Of a stretch of DNA of 39,989 nucleotides, positions 38,945 through 39,989 are shown piece after piece. This DNA is from JANXUF01 sp043747685 (GTDB lineage Bacteria; Actinomycetota; Acidimicrobiia; Acidimicrobiales; Ilumatobacteraceae): assembly GCA_043747685.1 (NCBI GenBank), contig JAYTOR010000085.1:1-39989 (forward strand). The letters run 5' to 3'. The translations under genes were made by a program, and so were the position numbers. Each line of letters begins with the position of its first letter. Positions within the stretch are counted from its first letter, which is position 1. The notes under the pieces are model-generated. The model was not told the DNA's origin. It saw only the letters and a program-made list of their open reading frames with translations, and made no database searches.

Positions 38945-39989
38945 TCAGTTGCCGCCGGCCGAGACCGTCAGCGTTTCCTTCTTGTAGCTGCTGCCGACCA
39001 GATCGGTGCCTGCAAGCTTCTTGGTTGCTGCGGTGACGATGTCGTTGGTGTACGACTCCGGGTCCGGGTCCTTCGTCAGGACCGTCTTGCCGAGGTCGTT
39101 CTTGGTTCCGGCGGAGATCTTGATCGTCTGATCCCACGCCGCCTTGTCGATCACGCCCGCACCGTCTGGTGACGGCCAGACGAGGGCATTGACCTCGTTC
39201 ATCTGCCACAGCTGATGGCTCGAGCCGCCGTACTTCGGGCTCTGCTTCATGACGATGTCGCGGCACGCCTGGACATTGTCGCGACAGTACGCCCAACCCT
39301 TGAGCGACGCCTGCACCAGGGCAACGGCCTCGCCGCAGTAGACGGGATCGGACAGCTTCGTCTGATCAGCCCAGATGGCGTCCTGCAACATGCCGACGCC
39401 CTCCTTTTCATAGCTGACGACGTTGAGGTCAGCTGCCGTGTACTGCTTGCCCGTCGCCTTGTTCGTCGCTTCGAGGACCTGCGCGTACTCGTTGTAGTTC
39501 ATCGCCTCGATGGCATCGATGTCGCCGTTCAGCAAGCCGCTGACATCGAACTGCTGGGCGACGAGGGTGACATCTTTCGCCGGGTCGAGACCGTTCTTCG
39601 ACAGTGCTGCGAAGATCTCGAACTCGTTGCCGAAGCCCCAGTTGCCGACCTTCTTGCCCTTCAGATCGGCCGCGCCGGCGATGTTCTTGTCCTTGAAGCT
39701 GACCTGCAGCGTGCCGGAACGGGCGAAGATCTGGGCGACGTCGGTGATGCCCGCGCCGGCCTCACGGGACGCGAGCGCCTTCGGCACCCACGCAAGGGCG
39801 TAATCGACTGCGCCCGTGGCGAGCTGGGTCTGCGGGACGATGTCGACGCCTCCTTCGACGATCTCGACATCGAGGCAGTTGTTCTTGTAGAAGCCCTTGT
39901 CGACCGCGGCGAAGTAACCGGCGAACTGGGCCTGCGTGACCCACTGCAGCTGCAGCTTCACCTTGTTGGGCGTGGTGCAGGTGGCGGCC
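38945..39989 (-). CDS. ABC transporter substrate-binding protein (THI5/NMT1-like), 5' truncated by window
   Basis: At least 347 aa; the frame stays open past a GTG at 39961 to the window end, reading AATCTTPNKVKLQLQW, so signal and lipobox Cys may lie just outside. The fold is periplasmic binding protein type II of the SsuA/THI5/NMT1 group: LQLQWVTQAQFAGYFAAVDKG, VEIVEGGVDIVPQTQLATGAVDYALAWVP, KGKKVGNWGFGNEFEIFAAL. Relatives bind thiamine or pyrimidine precursors, riboflavin or taurine; the ligand is not decidable here. No permease or ATPase is inside the window; they may lie beyond the right edge. The downstream aminotransferase hints at an amine or pyrimidine catabolic locus. Confidence 0.85.
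   Translation of the reverse strand, partial: AATCTTPNKVKLQLQWVTQAQFAGYFAAVDKGFYKNNCLDVEIVEGGVDIVPQTQLATGAVDYALAWVPKALASREAGAGITDVAQIFARSGTLQVSFKDKNIAGAADLKGKKVGNWGFGNEFEIFAALSKNGLDPAKDVTLVAQQFDVSGLLNGDIDAIEAMNYNEYAQVLEATNKATGKQYTAADLNVVSYEKEGVGMLQDAIWADQTKLSDPVYCGEAVALVQASLKGWAYCRDNVQACRDIVMKQSPKYGGSSHQLWQMNEVNALVWPSPDGAGVIDKAAWDQTIKISAGTKNDLGKTVLTKDPDPESYTNDIVTAATKKLAGTDLVGSSYKKETLTVSAGGN

Noticed and set aside
1..39989. tRNA, rRNA, insertion sequence or prophage genes
   Set aside because: No cloverleaf-like T-arm sequences in the gaps, no transposase or integrase motifs, and no terminal inverted repeats with target duplications were seen by eye.

Overview
This is about 40 kb of high-GC (roughly 63%) bacterial chromosome with dense genes, many GTG starts and ATGA/GTGA stop-start overlaps. 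A GuaB1-type purine enzyme, an actinobacterial/archaeal-type inositol-1-phosphate synthase, tandem DUF427 domains, a bPH-domain membrane protein, heme A synthase with the actinobacterial EQINR variant, and lipoproteins with long Thr/Ala linkers together suggest an actinomycete. The linkers and LIV transporters make Acidimicrobiia (Ilumatobacter-like) my best guess, but that is inference. I saw no tRNA, rRNA, CRISPR array, insertion sequence or phage gene.

Layout. 1-6.5 kb is housekeeping: a truncated histidine phosphatase and M18 aminopeptidase (+), the block guaB1-cmk-plsC (-), then an alpha/beta hydrolase and the Sua5-type tRNA t6A enzyme (+), closed by a 46-bp perfect palindrome. 6.6-8.8 kb holds an intact marR divergent from a clearly decayed drug-exporter pair (drrA/drrB-like pseudogenes). 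8.8-10.9 kb has a J-domain protein and an orphan xylulokinase. 11-17 kb is a LIV-type (branched-chain amino acid or related) ABC importer: livH-livM-livG-livF in one operon on the minus strand, and a convergent solute-binding lipoprotein whose two halves are in swapped order (a circular permutation). LivH carries an exported N-terminal domain and LivG a long acidic N-terminal extension. 17-22.5 kb holds a small membrane protein plus bPH protein, ctaA overlapping it tail to tail, ino1, a DUF427 protein, a TetR regulator and a 60-bp tandem repeat array. 22.5-27.3 kb is a four-gene minus-strand operon: a heterodimeric ABC exporter, a small lipoprotein and a histidine phosphatase. 27.4-40 kb is mixed: DoxX, an anchored hypothetical, a hexapeptide acetyltransferase, a carboxylesterase, a CPBP protease, an M1 peptidase lipoprotein, a ProA-like dehydrogenase, glutathione peroxidase, an inositol-monophosphatase-family enzyme, two hypotheticals, and a class III aminotransferase downstream of a THI5/NMT1-like solute-binding protein cut by the window end.

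The strongest unusual signal is the remodelled LIV importer, above all the circularly permuted binding protein at 11039-12490. Second are the decaying DrrAB exporter beside an intact MarR gene and operator, and several non-coding palindromes and tandem arrays.
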